Shown in pieces: positions 45,357-56,603 of a stretch of 64,000 bases of DNA. The stretch covers positions 42,315,472 to 42,379,471 of the forward strand of contig OX381715.1 of assembly GCA_947462335.1 (NCBI GenBank). Direction: 5' to 3'. The DNA is from Harmothoe impar (taxonomy: Eukaryota; Annelida; Polychaeta; Phyllodocida; Polynoidae). The position numbers and the translations under genes are program-made. Every line of letters starts with the position of its first letter. Position 1 is the first letter of the stretch. The notes beneath the pieces are model-generated. The model ran no database searches. It had not been told where the DNA came from and saw only the letters and a list, made by a program, of their open reading frames with translations.

Positions 45357-45419
45357 AACCCTCCAAACCAATTGGTTATAGTAATAAGTACATAAATGGT
45401 TATAGTAACTACACAGAAA

Positions 45420-45782
45420 TTACATAACACGGAAAAAGGAAGAGACAACCTTGTCCTTAGACACCTTCCTGTCCAACCCATCGACCAAATACAACAAAAC
45501 CGCGAGGCTCTTCCAGTCACCCCGACTCTTAATGTCAATCAAGTCGAACCCGATGGATGACAAGTAGGATGCTCCACCTCTGCGGAGCGAGTGGCTGGAG
45601 ATCTTTCCTTCCAGGCCTGTGGCTTTCGTGAGGCGTCGAAGCTCACCGGAGAAGGCTGAATAAGTCATTGGCCTAACCCGGCCTTTGAGGCGGTACTGGA
45701 ACAACAACTCTTCCGGGAAGGCACGGGTGTGTTCGATCAAACAACGAACAAAATAAACTACACAAAGGGGGCATCCAGGCAC
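45420..45782 (-). pseudogene. Tyrosine recombinase, C-terminal half
   Basis: Contains HSLRRGGASYL (the H-x2-R box), a following GDWKS and LLYL with the candidate nucleophile Tyr. These are the hallmarks of DIRS-order recombinases, which insert the element by strand exchange instead of an integrase. A frameshift near 45795 separates it from the N-terminal half: the joining frame reads GDTFTVVPGCPLC. Confidence 0.85.
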
Positions 45783-46430
45783 TACAGTGAAGGTATCTCC
45801 AAGGTGCGTTCTCCATACTGGATAGTCTTGGTTCGAGGCAGGGTCAGTAGCAAGCCCCAGTCATAGAATTTCACATCCCGTACAGAAATTGACTGAGACG
45901 ACTCCGTCACGTGGGCCTTACGTAAGAGGCCACGGAAGGCGGTGATGGCCGCCACCCACCAACACAAATGAAAGGAGTTCGACATATCGAGGTGTGCGTA
46001 GAACTTGAGCAGGTGTGCAGGTTCCAGGGGCATGGCTTGAACCGGAGAGTAACCGAGCCTGCGCTTCGCACCTAGCATAGTGCGCTTCACCAAAAAGTTA
46101 CTGGCATTAACTGGCGCATAACCATGTAGCTGTTGCAGATAGGACAAAGCACTAAGATGACACTCAATGCTGGAATACTTAAGCCTCCGGGCCATATACG
46201 CGACATACAGACACACTCCTTCCTGCGTACAGGGGAGCGGCACAACATCGTATGCGGCACAAAACTCGTGGTAGTGTTTCCATTGGGACCTGCGGGTCTT
46301 GATTGAGTTATCAGCCAGGGCACGCTCCTGTAGCAACCTGGTTTCCTCCCGTAGCAACGACAGTCCTGCAACACAGTGGAAAAGGCGGTAAGACAGCAGC
46401 CACTTGAGGGTAAGCGAGGCGGGACACATA
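45782..46430 (-). pseudogene. Tyrosine recombinase, N-terminal half
   Basis: From about LLREETRLLQERALADNS on, the frame shows the core-binding helices (KTRRSQWKHYHEFC, CHLSALSYLQQLHG) and the first catalytic Arg in FRGLLRKAHV. It ends at a premature stop next to the C-terminal half. Upstream codons of this frame overlap the end of the RNase H and are probably not native. Confidence 0.8.
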
Positions 46431-47060
46431 GTCAGCTTCACAATTGTCACCTGACCTAATGTACGAACACCGAATGCAAATGTTGTATGTGAAACACAGC
46501 CAGAACAGTTCACGGAGGAGGTCCATGCTGACCACATTACGGCTCCTACCTGTCTGGAGCATGCGACACACCTGCGTGTTGTCGCTCAGAATGAGCACTG
46601 TAGAGTCTCTATACCTAGGACCCCACCTGACTATGGCCATGAGGACCGGCCACAGCTCTTGAATGTTGATGTTATGAGTCAGGTCATCATAGGTAGGCAC
46701 CGGGAAATAGTGATCCGGGTAGTAGGGGAGGCCCGGGACGAATTTGTGAAACCAAACCCCGTACAGCCAGTCCCCCTGGTGGTAGGCTCCGAAACCCCTG
46801 GAGGATGAGTCACAAGAGATTATAGCCGACGGCTCCTTGGGGCACAGAATCCTGGCCTTGCCGTTGAAGACGGAGGCAAAGGCCACCCACCACCTCAAGT
46901 CCGCCCTTAACTCCTCATTCAGAAGCACCTTATGATGTGACTCGCGGATACAGTTTGCTAGGTTGATGACCCTACGCGAGAAGGTATGGCCTCCCCTGAC
47001 CACTGTGGAGCAGTGGCCCAGGATACCCGCGAGCTGCTGGAGTTCAAGCTTGGTGGCTAC
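46311..47060 (-). pseudogene. RNase H domain of the Ngaro-type element
   Basis: Contains SCDSSSRGFGAYHQGDWLYG, NINIQELWPVLMAI, LILSDNTQVCRML and GDNCEADYVSRL, the usual order of acidic residues in retroelement RNase H of this group. The frame continues upstream as VATKLELQQLAGILGHC to about 47060, where it meets the broken RT. Confidence 0.85.
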
Positions 47061-48526
47061 ACGCTTGGCGGGTCATCAATGTAGTTGGAGACTTGGTAGA
47101 TACCCCTCCTATGCATACATCTCACCACATAGTCACCCACCTGGGTGAACAAGTAGGGGGCACACTTAAGTCCAAACGATAGAACTCTGTCCTCATAGAT
47201 ACTCTCGCCCTGGCCTAGATCCCAGCGGAAGCATTGGTAGGTGGCATTGTCTGGTAGTATATTGACACTACGATACGCCTGCGACAGATCAATAGAACAG
47301 ACATAGTCCATTGGGTTCAGCATTTCTGTTAGATAGTCCACACCTTTGTAAGAGAATGTATCACAAGTGTCACTCATGAAGTTATTTATAGACTTTTGGA
47401 GTGGCCGTTTGCAATCGGTGATAGGCCTAAGAGTACCATCCTTCTTAGCAATGGCACCCAGACTGTGGACACACATGGGGGGATCCACTGCCACTGTGAC
47501 CTTACCCTCTTGTAACTCCCTCACAATTGTCTCATTCATCTCAATATTGAATTGACCGTCTAGAATACTGCGGTAATTCTGACAGTCATATGAGTCAATA
47601 TGAACATTATCTACTGTGGTGAAACCATTGAATATACCTGCTAGGACAAAGTCATCCTCAGCACACATGGCCGGACTGAACCTATAGTACTCAGCTGCCA
47701 CCCTACATGGGAGCAGCTGGGACCTGACTGGGCCTACTCTATGCTGACAAGTACATATGCCTAGGAGACAATCATTGTAAACAAGTATGGGCTCTGGAAC
47801 CTTCGGTACATACACATAGCATACAAGTAGTCTACCACACACAGGAACAGTGTCAGAAACCTCAACCACCACAGCTTGACTAGTACAGACATGTATATCA
47901 ACCCCAGCGGGGGGAGCCCCATCATCACCAGCGGGTGACACAATGTCACCAGCGGGTGACACAGGAGTAAGGTAATCAAGGTAACCTGAGTCCACATCAG
48001 AGTCTGACCTATCACCAGAGGGTGAAAACCCATCACCAGCGGATGACAGGCCACAGTCTACATCTCTAACATCAACCTCAGTGGCAGACAGAGTACCAAT
48101 ACACATGCTAGAGTGAACATACTCACTCGCGGGTGAGGCGATCTCACCCACGGGCGAGGCGACGATAGTCGTGGGACACAATTCTTCAGCAGTTGGGGGG
48201 AAGGCATTGTCAACAAAGGATATTTTGGTACCAACCGAAGCCATTTTCTCCGGTTCTACTGCGACTAGAGCATTGTCGCACCCCTCGGCGGAAAGGTCGC
48301 ACAATAATCTACCCGTAGGTACAGAAGATAGAGCTGTAGGAGCTGTATTTACCTTGTAATCAATGGATTTAGGCATTTCGCCTACCCTCGCACGGTCGTC
48401 TCCCTCCCGCTGCCGCCATGTTGGAACAACATCTCGGCCACGCGAGAGAGGCGAGATTGCCGACTTTTTTGCGTTTTCGGACATTATAACCGGACAATTC
48501 GATTCAAATTGTCCGCAAACAGGCAC
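47057..48526 (-). pseudogene. Reverse transcriptase ORF of the Ngaro-type element, truncated after YIDD
   Basis: 489 codons. The first 270 are Ser/Asp/Pro rich with repeats of the type SPAGD (48,000-47,900) and no known domain. RT motifs follow: GAIAKKDGTLRPITDCK, YVCSIDLSQAYRSV (motif A), RVLSFGLKCAPYLFTQ (motif B) and NYIDD (motif C). The frame stops five codons after YIDD. The next recognisable residues are in another frame and roughly 60-80 residues of RT are missing, so this is a deletion with a frameshift. Confidence 0.85.
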
Positions 48527-48609
48527 AGAATGTCCGATTGAACAACGATTTGCAATAATATCTACTTTTTCGGCGGAAAAACATGAATTTATGCTAATGA
48601 GTTCGGTCG

Positions 48610-48900
48610 TCGAAGAGGTACTGAAGGGGGCGCTCTGCGAGAAAAGTTCAATAATATCCTCACCCGTAGCGACCGACGAAGGGGCCCCGGCGGGGGCGCT
48701 CGGCGTTCTACTTATTGACCCGCCCGCAGCGACCGACGAAGAGGTACTGATGGGGGCGCTCGGCGTTCTGGTTAGTGAACCCGCTGTAGTCGGTGCAGGC
48801 GCCGACGAAGAGGTACTGATGGGGGCGCTCGGCGTTCTAGTTGACGACCCCGCTATCGTCGGTGTAGGCGCCGACGAAGAGGCCCTGAACGGGGGGTTGC
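48610..48900. repeat. Degenerate tandem repeats inside the Ngaro-type element
   Basis: About four units of 55-75 bases built on GACGAAGAGGTACTGATGGG and GGGCGCTCGGCGTTCT. Confidence 0.8.
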
Positions 48901-48955
48901 GGGTCGTCCTCTCTCCACCCAGCCCCCACTGGGGCAGAGAGGTGCTGATGGGGCG

Positions 48956-49640
48956 TCACTTTGAGAGCTGCTTCTGCCTCTTGGGGCAGTCACAAGCCTT
49001 GTGATCCGGGGAAGCACAAGTGTAACAGACATGCTTATAGTCGCAGGAAGCACCACTGCTACATCTGAAGAAGCTCCATCTGGCACAAGGCTCCTCTGAA
49101 TCACCTTGAGACTTATGGGACTTCTGCCTGCTTTTCTTCTTTCTGCCAGAGCCCCCACCTGAGGCCCCTCCAGTGGCAGAGGGGTCTGAGGCTCCTCCCC
49201 CTGCAGGCTTGTGATCAGGCAGGAACTCTGAGATGAGGGCTCCATCACCATAAACAAAGGCCCTAGCCCCATACTGGTTGGCCCTACCCCTCATTGCTGC
49301 ATCATAGGCCAGCAGCTGGTCAAGACTGTTAATGTCCATGGCTGACCTGTCACACAGGTACCTCACATGGTCCTGTATGTTGCCACAGTGGGGAGTGGGA
49401 GGAGTCACCTTGAGGTGCACTGACTGCAGCCTGGACAGGCACCCCATCAGCTGGTCAAACCTGGTGATCCTAGTGACCCCCACTGGGAGATGTCTCTTCA
49501 GAGAAAAGAGGGACTTGTTCTTCTTCCTGAGCCGCTTCATCTTCTTGGTGCCAGGACTATCTGAATCAAATTCACAGTCATCAGATGACAGGGGGAGGGG
49601 CCCATCAGGAGGCCTGTCACCACCCAGCAGTGGGTAGGTG
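48956..49640 (-). pseudogene. Gag-like protein, C-terminal part
   Basis: Open from 49540, and in the same frame upstream to about 49650 (PLSSDDCEFDSDSPGTKK). It has a Lys/Arg-rich start, a helical middle and a C-terminal Cys/His region (CARWSFF, CDYKHVCYTC, DHKACDC) suited to RNA binding. It ends at QKQLSK just before a Gly/Ala-rich spacer of degenerate GACGAAGAGGTACTGATG repeats (48610-48900). Confidence 0.75.
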
Positions 49641-50073
49641 GGTGGTAGGCCAGGTGGGGGGGCTGAGGTGCAGGAGCAGGGGCCCCAGGAGGGGTTCTCA
49701 CCAACCTGTCCAGAGTCCCTTTGATGTCCTGGACTGTCTCCTGAAGGGTGGTGATGCCCCCCTGAACATCAGTGACATCCCTCCGGACCTCACTTAACTG
49801 GTCCTGTTGTGAGGCCACCCAGTCAGTGAGCCTCGCCACATCATCAGGCTCTTCTTCCTCCTCCTCCCCTTGTGAGGCCTCCCCTGGCCCACTCCCACCA
49901 GGTGTAGGCTGTGGCTCAGGCTCAGGTGGGTTAACAGTCCTATTAGGCTCCAGTTTGGATTTGGCATGTAGTGACATGTTCAGCAAATCCAGTTCACAGT
50001 TCTGTCCAGTGGGGGGAGGATGCCTGTACAGGCACTTGCTGCAGTTCCTGGCCGCTCCTGGTATAGGAGGCAT
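49537..50073 (-). pseudogene. Gag-like protein, N-terminal part
   Basis: Starts MPPIPGAARNCSKCLYRH with a C-x2-C and a later Cys that may bind metal. Then come a Pro/Glu-rich linker and a likely coiled coil (SQQDQLSEVRRDVTDVQG to LDRLV). The frame leaves the C-terminal part near 49655 in a run of C and CCA, so one base has probably been gained or lost. Confidence 0.7.
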
Positions 50074-50103
50074 GGTTAATCCAAAATAAGGTTACTCCAG
50101 CAG

Positions 50104-50307
50104 CAGAAAAAAATGGCTGTACCTGGTCCCAGTGTTTGAAAAGGTAACTGGGTCACAGGGGTGGATTGTGGGAGGTGCCACCCCGGTGACCCCTAGGTGG
50201 GAAACCAGGAACCAACTGCAGCGTCTGAGTAGCAGACCACTGCAGGAGTATAGTAGTAGACATACACTGATAGTTATACAGTTATAATAACAACCTAATT
50301 ATAACCC

Positions 50308-50311
<4 letters not shown>
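50104..50311. repeat. Split direct repeat A, outer copy
   Basis: 5' end of the element in its own orientation. Ends in ATAACCCCCATA and runs into the TA repeat. Confidence 0.95.

Positions 50312-50361
<50 letters not shown>
50311..50361. repeat. TA dinucleotide repeat
   Basis: About 25 TA units. The other element edge (44935-44942) also lies in TATATA, which suggests the element entered a TA repeat. Confidence 0.9.
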
Positions 50362-50365
<4 letters not shown>

Positions 50366-50439
50366 TATACGATATGGGCGCACACCGTCCATTTTAAGTG
50401 ATATTCGCGTTCTGATATTCCTGCATACCCCACACTTGG

Positions 50440-50545
50440 GGGGGTGAAATCGTTCTGATATTCTGGATATCAGAACGATTCTGAATGGGGAATTCAGAAT
50501 CGTTCTGATATTCTGAATATCAGAACGATTCTGAATGGGAATCGG
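50440..50545. repeat. Palindromic GAATCGTTCTGATATTCTG repeats
   Basis: ATCGTTCTGATATTCTGGATATCAGAACGAT and a second near copy each fold on themselves, and the two also pair with each other. Confidence 0.85.
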
Positions 50546-50559
50546 CAGCCATAAAATCC

Positions 50560-50635
50560 GAGGTTCTATGGAGACTCGAACACGCTACATCAAGACTTGA
50601 AGTCCGATGTGCTAACCACCACGCCGTGAAGGCGC
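50560..50635 (-). repeat. tRNA-like sequence (minus), probable SINE or tRNA pseudogene
   Basis: The minus strand reads GGCGTGGTGGTTAGCACATC (A box) and GTGTTCGAGTCTCC (B box) about 30 bases on. The acceptor and anticodon arms are poor. Confidence 0.5.
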
Positions 50636-50871
50636 TGGTAGAGGTAGGTGGCGAAACAAGATGTCTACAGGCGGATTTCCAGCCCTGTAGGACCATTATT
50701 TACCGAGTTACAGAAGAAAAGGCATTTTTTGGTATAGTTTCTTTGAAAATCAATATTTTTTTCTAATTTCTTTTTTACTATAAAGGTAGAAGTTGGACTT
50801 TACTTAGCCTTTCGTTAAAATAATTCTAGGGATTTTTTTTCACATAGAAATAGGCATTTTGAAAATGGTTC

Positions 50872-50950
50872 GTTTCCACCCAGGATCGATCCGGGTACCC
50901 TTGGTGTGTGAGGCGGAGACGCTAGCGGCCCTGCCTATCCGGCTGTGGTG
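50872..50950 (-). repeat. Second tRNA-like sequence (minus)
   Basis: The minus strand reads ATAGGCAGGGCCGCTAGCG (A box-like) and GGATCGATCC (B box-like), followed by GGGTGGAAAC as in a Val-type acceptor. The arms do not form a clean cloverleaf. Confidence 0.45.
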
Positions 50951-53455
50951 CTTGTGGAGGGAAACGCTGGTTAGTATATAACATAGCCCCAAGCTGGCCC
51001 CCTCACAAATTCTATGTTGAACTCAGTGTTGGAGATTGAGGCTATGACGTCACCAGGCTCCACCAATCAGCGAGCAGGGTTGGTGGGAGGTCAAAACAAC
51101 ATGGCGCTACTGCTGTACGAGTGATATTCAGTCAATAATCCTTCAAAATGGCCAAATTAGGACTCATATAAGGTAATTAAAGACATTTGAATGGAAATAT
51201 CGTATAATAAACCTAATAATATATGAATATCACCGAACTTGGGGTGTGTATTCATGAATAACAAACCTCGGTGCTACGCACCTCGGTTCATTATTCAAGT
51301 ATACACACCCCGCGTTCGGTGATATTCATACATTATTGGTTAAATATATACTAAAACGCATTATAACATATGACAATTCAAAAACAGGGCATGAATTTGA
51401 CAAGTAACATTTATTGAAACACACCGGTGTGACTGCTAATAATAGGCCACATTCCTACTAACAAACACATGCACGTACACGTTACGAGTTAGAGAATACA
51501 CTGGTCACAATATGTGAATATCACAGTGCTTTAAGGGAGATATCAATGACAATAAGGTATTAACATGCTTAGGACCACAGACAGCTTCAGTGTACATTCT
51601 GTATTTCTTATCATTATGATACATGACTGTAGCCGTGGGCTGCTTTAATGCATTATGCCGACCCTACTCGGTGGACTCACTTCCCCCGAAGTCCGCATGA
51701 TTCAATGTTGCATGATGCACTGCTGCAGCACCAGCAATTGGACATCAAGCTTTGGGGCCGCGTCATTTAGTACTAGCTGGTGAGGCGGGGGGGGGATTGG
51801 TGGATTTTCCCAAAGCGCCAATTTTTTCTGAATCCCCCACTAATTAGCCAAAAGTAATCTCGACTCCACAAATACCACCCCCCCCATAAGAATTGCATGC
51901 AATGTGGAATCATGCGTGGTTACGAGTAGTTAAATGAACCATGTTTAGTGTTGACCCCCCCCTCCCCAGCATTGATGTTTTGCCATGGCCAGTTCTGCCA
52001 CGACGAAGAATGTCATACTTGGACGGATTACCTGATGATGGTCACGTAGTCTGAAGGACGTCAGATAACTTTCCTAGTTTAAAACTACACAATATTACCA
52101 CCGCTGTGTGCCACTTAATTCAGCACAAGATGCATCCATTTACGTTGTTTAGTATATGACTAGTCATTTATGAAAGATAAAGGCATTTCTGCATGTCTTC
52201 TATTTACATTTTCTATAAAAAAGAGTTTGCCTACTTTTTCATTTAAAAAAATCAGCATGAACTCCTAAATTACTTAAGTTAGATGGGTATCTATGTGAAA
52301 GTGGTGATGGTACATGAAATGTCTTTATCCGTTCAGACTCAAGGAGAAGTCACCAATTTATTTACTTTGCAATTGGCACAGCCATCAGGTTCATCATTGT
52401 ACATGTTTTTTATACATTAATTGTCCTATCAAACAACATTGCACATTTCTCGTTATATCACGATTTCATATCAACTCATCTTATCATTAAAATCAGCAAT
52501 CCAATGATGAATGCTAAGTTAGGCCACCCAAAAAAGGTTGGTGAAAGCTATTTATTTTAAACATTTTTGATCAAACATATGTAAAAGATGGACAAATATT
52601 GGCATATCAAATTTGAACCGTCCGTAATGCATGGGCTAGGAGTAATTTTCTCAACCTTTATAATCAACAAACAGTACTTACTCTTGACTACTGAATCAAG
52701 AAACTGGTTCTTGAAAAGTCCATAATCTTCCCATACATTTTGGCTCCATGGTGAAAGAAATTAATTGTATGAACGCCCTCGTCATATTGTTCAGTGCTTG
52801 GTGATGAGAAGCCGTCTCCTTTTTTGAGTGGCCTTAGCTTTAGGACGTTTTTTGCCTATCAGGCTACATTTCTAAGCACCTCCCCAAGCATTTCGCCTCC
52901 CACCCAATATCTCTTGCTAACTCTATCCTTCACCAATACAGGGTATTATACTATGCTGCACTGTGCCGGCTGTGTCTCACCAGATCAGGCCAGTGTAAAA
53001 GTGTTTGACCAAGTGCCATCTTTGACCGAGTGCCATCTTTGACAGATAGAAAATGGTTTATTCAGGGTAGATAGATATTGAGGTCGAAAAAAATTAATGA
53101 TCCAACGTGTTATAACATCCATTAATTTTTCAGCCCATTTATATTTTTATCTGTCCTAAAAAAAGGTGTGCTACCAAGCAAAACAGGGCCGACCCTAGAC
53201 ATTCCTATCCAATTTAAAAGAAACAAACAATATATTGGGCCATTTTTGGGCTATTTTAGGATTGAACTGAGTCTCCATATGTCGAGCCATTGGTTGGTAC
53301 TTTACAAGCTAAAGAAAAAAAAAATCTGACCTACCTTCCCTAGATTTTTTGACCATGTAACCTGAAACACACTTTTTTTTTTACCCAGTTACCAACATCG
53401 ATATGGTCCCGTGGCATCCTGGAACTCGACACTTGTAAACCATATGGTGTTTACA
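50951..53455. other. Intergenic stretch, no gene supported
   Basis: Has an inverted repeat at 51228-51345 (GAATATCACCGAACTTGGGG mirrored by CCCGCGTTCGGTGATATTC) and a MITE fragment at 51640-51760 (GCATTATGCCGACCCTA, TGCATGATGCACTGCTGCAG). The rest is AT-rich with short ORFs only. Confidence 0.55.
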
Positions 53456-53459
53456 CTGT

Positions 53460-53648
53460 AATGATCCCTTTAAGGAGAGCATAATGCCTAAATGCACATG
53501 TCCTTGGTCGTCATGATGCATGAATGCTGACCTTATGAAGGGTTGGCATGATGCACCAATCAGCACCAGTGAGTTACTTGTCGGGACTGCATTGGTGTAT
53601 CATGACCACAAATGTCATCTATTAGAGAATGTGTCCTTAAAGGGTTAA
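53460..53648. mobile_element. MITE (TTAA family), internally shortened
   Basis: GATCCCTTTAAGGAGAGCAT at the left and TGTCCTTAAAGGGTTAA at the right, with the usual GTCGTCATGATGCATGAATG arm. The left TTAA is lost. A fragment of another copy is at 53700-53760. Confidence 0.7.
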
Positions 53649-53885
53649 CAAACATATAATGCCTGTATATTTCACTTCGTGAACCAGCGACCCAGTTTCA
53701 CTTTGGTGCATCATTCCCTTAGGAGTGTACTCTCCTAGAACGGTATGATGCATGGATGAGTTGATTGATCCATTCTAGTCTTCCATTAGCCTCGATCAAT
53801 GTGTTGGTGCCACGTATGGAAACATTGCACTTAAATGCAATAACTATATCTGTATGTACACAATAAGCATGCGCTCAGCAGGACA

Positions 53886-53982
53886 TTATTTCATCATCGT
53901 CAGGCAGGAATATTTGTTTTCTTCGTATTCAGTGTCGGGAGAAACACCTTCCGCAAACACACATATGACATTCTTGTGACAC
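53886..53982 (-). CDS. Unrecognised minus-strand gene, probable last exon
   Basis: The acceptor CCTCTTCAG leads into phase 2 and completes an Arg codon with the exon at 55284-55498. It reads CHKNVICVFAEGVSPDTEYE and ends LTMMK-TAA. The phase match and clean acceptor support it. The protein is not recognised and conservation is untested, so an alternative last exon is possible. Confidence 0.45.
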
Positions 53983-54176
53983 CTGAAGAGGAAAAACACA
54001 AATAAGTGAATTTTGCTTCCATCCATTGTACATTCTTACAAGGAAGCTAACAAATGTACAATATTATCAGTTAAGAAATGTTAAGAGTTGTAAATGAATA
54101 GATCACTACAGTACTAATACTGTCATAAAGTTAAAACTTGTGTAGTGGTTCAATATCTCAGAAAAGAGAACAAGAA

Positions 54177-54569
54177 TGTCAGTTTCCAGGTGCGAAGTGA
54201 AGCAGGGTTTTATTCAGTGTATTCCTATACAAAGAACCTAAGCCTCAACCTGAAGTAGGAGGTAAAAGCAATGCTGCTTATTCAATCGTAGACGATTGGG
54301 TAGGGTAGTGCGAGGAGTCAGCTGGGCCTGCACTGACTGACGACTATACGAGGAGGAAGCGCTTATATACCCCTTCCGACACATGAAATCTACATGGTCA
54401 CGTGGTTGGGTCGTTCCCGCCTGAAGCGTGGTGCGCAGTACCCGAGAGAGGACAGTCGCCCCCTCCAGGATACCGCACACACTGACGCCAGGCGGAAACA
54501 ACCCGAACTAACCTCCTTGGTCGCCTAGATGGAAAATGTGTTTACCATATATAATAGTAAACCCCTACA
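54177..54569 (-). mobile_element. Solo LTR, minus orientation
   Basis: On the minus strand it starts TGTAGGGG and ends AAACTGACA (TG..CA). A TATA box (GGTATATAAGCG) is followed about 160 bases on by a polyadenylation signal (TGAATAAAACCC) and a short U5, the layout of a whole LTR of 393 bases. No target duplication is clear. It lies in the intron between two exons of the minus-strand gene. Confidence 0.65.
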
Positions 54570-54682
54570 CTTGTATTGATATTGTGAGACTTAGCCACAC
54601 AACCCCCTTATAGTGGCAGTTCACCCCGCAACTCTCGCAATCTCACACCTTTTTGTGCCAGGTTCCCAGGCGTTTTCTCATT

Positions 54683-54862
54683 GTGTATGGACTTTGTGAG
54701 ACTTAACCATATGTATACCCTTGTATGGATTGTGTGAGACTTAACCATATAGGCCTACCCTTGTATGGATTGTGTGAGACTTAACCATATGTATACCCTT
54801 GTATGGATTGTGTGAGACTTAGCCAAATACACTTGTATGGATTCTGTGAGACTTGACCATAT
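54683..54862. repeat. About 45-bp tandem repeat
   Basis: CCTTGTATGGATTGTGTGAG plus ACTTAACCATATGTATA, four to five units. A stray unit lies next to the exon at 55240-55275. Confidence 0.85.
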
Positions 54863-55283
54863 TTTTTTTATCTGAATACCGACAATTATTTTTATCAATA
54901 TTTATTAATCTTATTAATAATTGTTCCTATTTTTATAGTGTACCAACTCACTGAGAGGTCATAATTAACATACTGGAGACAAGACAGCATTTATTAATCC
55001 AATCTATACAAGTTGTATGTACCTGACACTGGACCCTGAGAAAGGGCTCCCTACTCCACATACCTAACGGTCTTCAGAAATAAATTCAGTCCTGAAGAAG
55101 GCTTGAAAGAGCTGTAACATCGACCACTTATACCTTCATATATTGTCTCTGTGATTTCTCATCTACTTTATAAAAAACCTGAAGAGGGTTTTGGGAATAT
55201 TTTCTGTCATCTTTCATTAACCATATACCCTAAGCCAAATACAGTTGTATGGATTATGTGAGACTCAGCAATATGTTACCCAC

Positions 55284-55498
55284 CTAAAGTCTATGTCCAA
55301 GTCTATGCAGACCTCTGTGTCCAGATTCCAGATTGACTTCATCTCTGTCTCTGCCTCAACCCGCTTCTTCTCGTCCTTCTTCTGTTGGATCTTCCGGCGT
55401 CGTTTCCGCTCGATCTCCTCGAATGTCTCTCTGTAGATGTAGGCGTTGGGGTTCTTGAGGTGCTCGGCTATATCCACCACACTGTTGGCCTCAGACGT
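55284..55498 (-). CDS. Unrecognised minus-strand gene, internal exon (charged coiled coil)
   Basis: 215 bases, acceptor CTGTTTGCAG (phase 0) and donor TTTAG/GTGGGT (phase 2). It reads TSEANSVVDIAEHLKNPNAY, then a strongly charged helix (EEIERKRRRKIQQKKDEKKR, VEAETEMKS) and a hydrophobic-acidic end (EVCIDLDIDF). Codon bias towards C/G third positions differs from the AT-rich surroundings, which supports a real exon. It may belong with the exons at 61-63 kb, whose phases fit (see 61227-61310). I do not recognise the family. Confidence 0.65.
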
Positions 55499-56600
55499 CT
55501 GCAAACAGACACAGCATGGTAAGGGAGTGGGCATTCCTTATCAATAGGGGGGAGAAAGTGGTGGATTCATTTTTGGAGGAGAAGTGGGTCGGAGGAAACA
55601 TTTTGACCCCTTGACTTGAGTGAGGGGGGGGGGGGTAAAAGATGTCAACCCCTCTTGGATGTCGTCGGGGCAAAAACATTTGACCTGTTTTCTGCAATAA
55701 AACAAGCACATAACTACGCGTATAATTTTCGACCTGTGGGGGTGGGGGGGGGGGGGCAATATAATTGTAGGGCTAGGACCGTTGTGGTGAAGCAAAGGAC
55801 CAGCCATAAGGCAATGGTAATTTGGGGGTTTGGTGGATTTGGAAGGTAGTCCAGTGAATGAACACTTCAGGGTCAACAAAATTGCTACATTAGGTTTTTC
55901 AATGGTTTTCACCTCTTTGATACATGCACATTTCAGAAAAAAATAGTTTACGGGAATCCTCCTTGGGGAAGTGCCCGAAATCCAACATGGCCGCCTTTGT
56001 ACTCCCTCTCAATGTTAAACAGCCATATTCTTGCTTCTTATTGACATATTCACTATTATGATATACCAATTGACATCAGCTTCAACAGATGCACTGATCA
56101 GAATTATTTTATAAGGTCAAGGTCACATATATTTTGTGATTTTACTGCAATAATGAATCAAAAATACTAATTCACAAAAAAACAGCAAGTCTGCATCTAT
56201 GTGGACATAAAATCCACTCTATACCTCTCTTTAATCACTGAACTGCACATTGATACAAGGTGGGTCAGAAAAAAAGAGTGTGTGAGTTGCATGAAGGTCA
56301 ATCCAGATCTTCTAAAGGTTACATTGATATACCATACTTTGGAAGTACCATAACATTATGTTCACTGCACTTAAGATACAAGGTGTAAATCACCTTGAAG
56401 TTAAAACAATGTCATACGCATAAATTTGACCAATAACCTAAGGTCAAGGTCAAAGCTCTAGATATTGTCAAAAGGAGCAGTGCCTAACTAATATTGAATA
56501 AAAGGTTTACTCTACTGTCAAAAGCTGCATGGTTTTATGAGGAACTGTCCGAGGTGTCAACAGGTTATGCATTCATGCATGTAATACCTTTGCCGTTTGC
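55499..56600. other. Intron sequence, nothing recognised
   Basis: Has poly-G runs (55626, 55740) and no supported ORF. Confidence 0.5.
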
Positions 56601-56603
56601 AGG

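Larger units (their letters stand above)
44943..50311 (-). mobile_element. Ngaro/PAT-type tyrosine-recombinase retrotransposon with split direct repeats
   Basis: Read on the minus strand the order is repeat A (50311-50104), gag-like ORF, RT, RNase H, tyrosine recombinase, then B (45356-45263), A (45262-45058) and B (45036-44943). A-ORFs-B-A-B is the split-direct-repeat structure of PAT and Ngaro elements, as distinct from the inverted ends of DIRS1. No methyltransferase domain is seen. The coding part is damaged at four or more points, but the terminal repeats are almost perfect, so the copy looks young yet inactive. It is inserted in a TA repeat. Confidence 0.9.

Noticed and set aside
49537..49660. 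Programmed frameshift in the gag-like ORF
   Set aside because: There is no slippery heptamer or evident pseudoknot. The element is broken at several other places, so a random indel is simpler.
45344..50073. Classic DIRS1 element
   Set aside because: The terminal repeats are direct and split (A..B-A-B), not inverted, and no methyltransferase domain is seen. The Ngaro/PAT type fits better.
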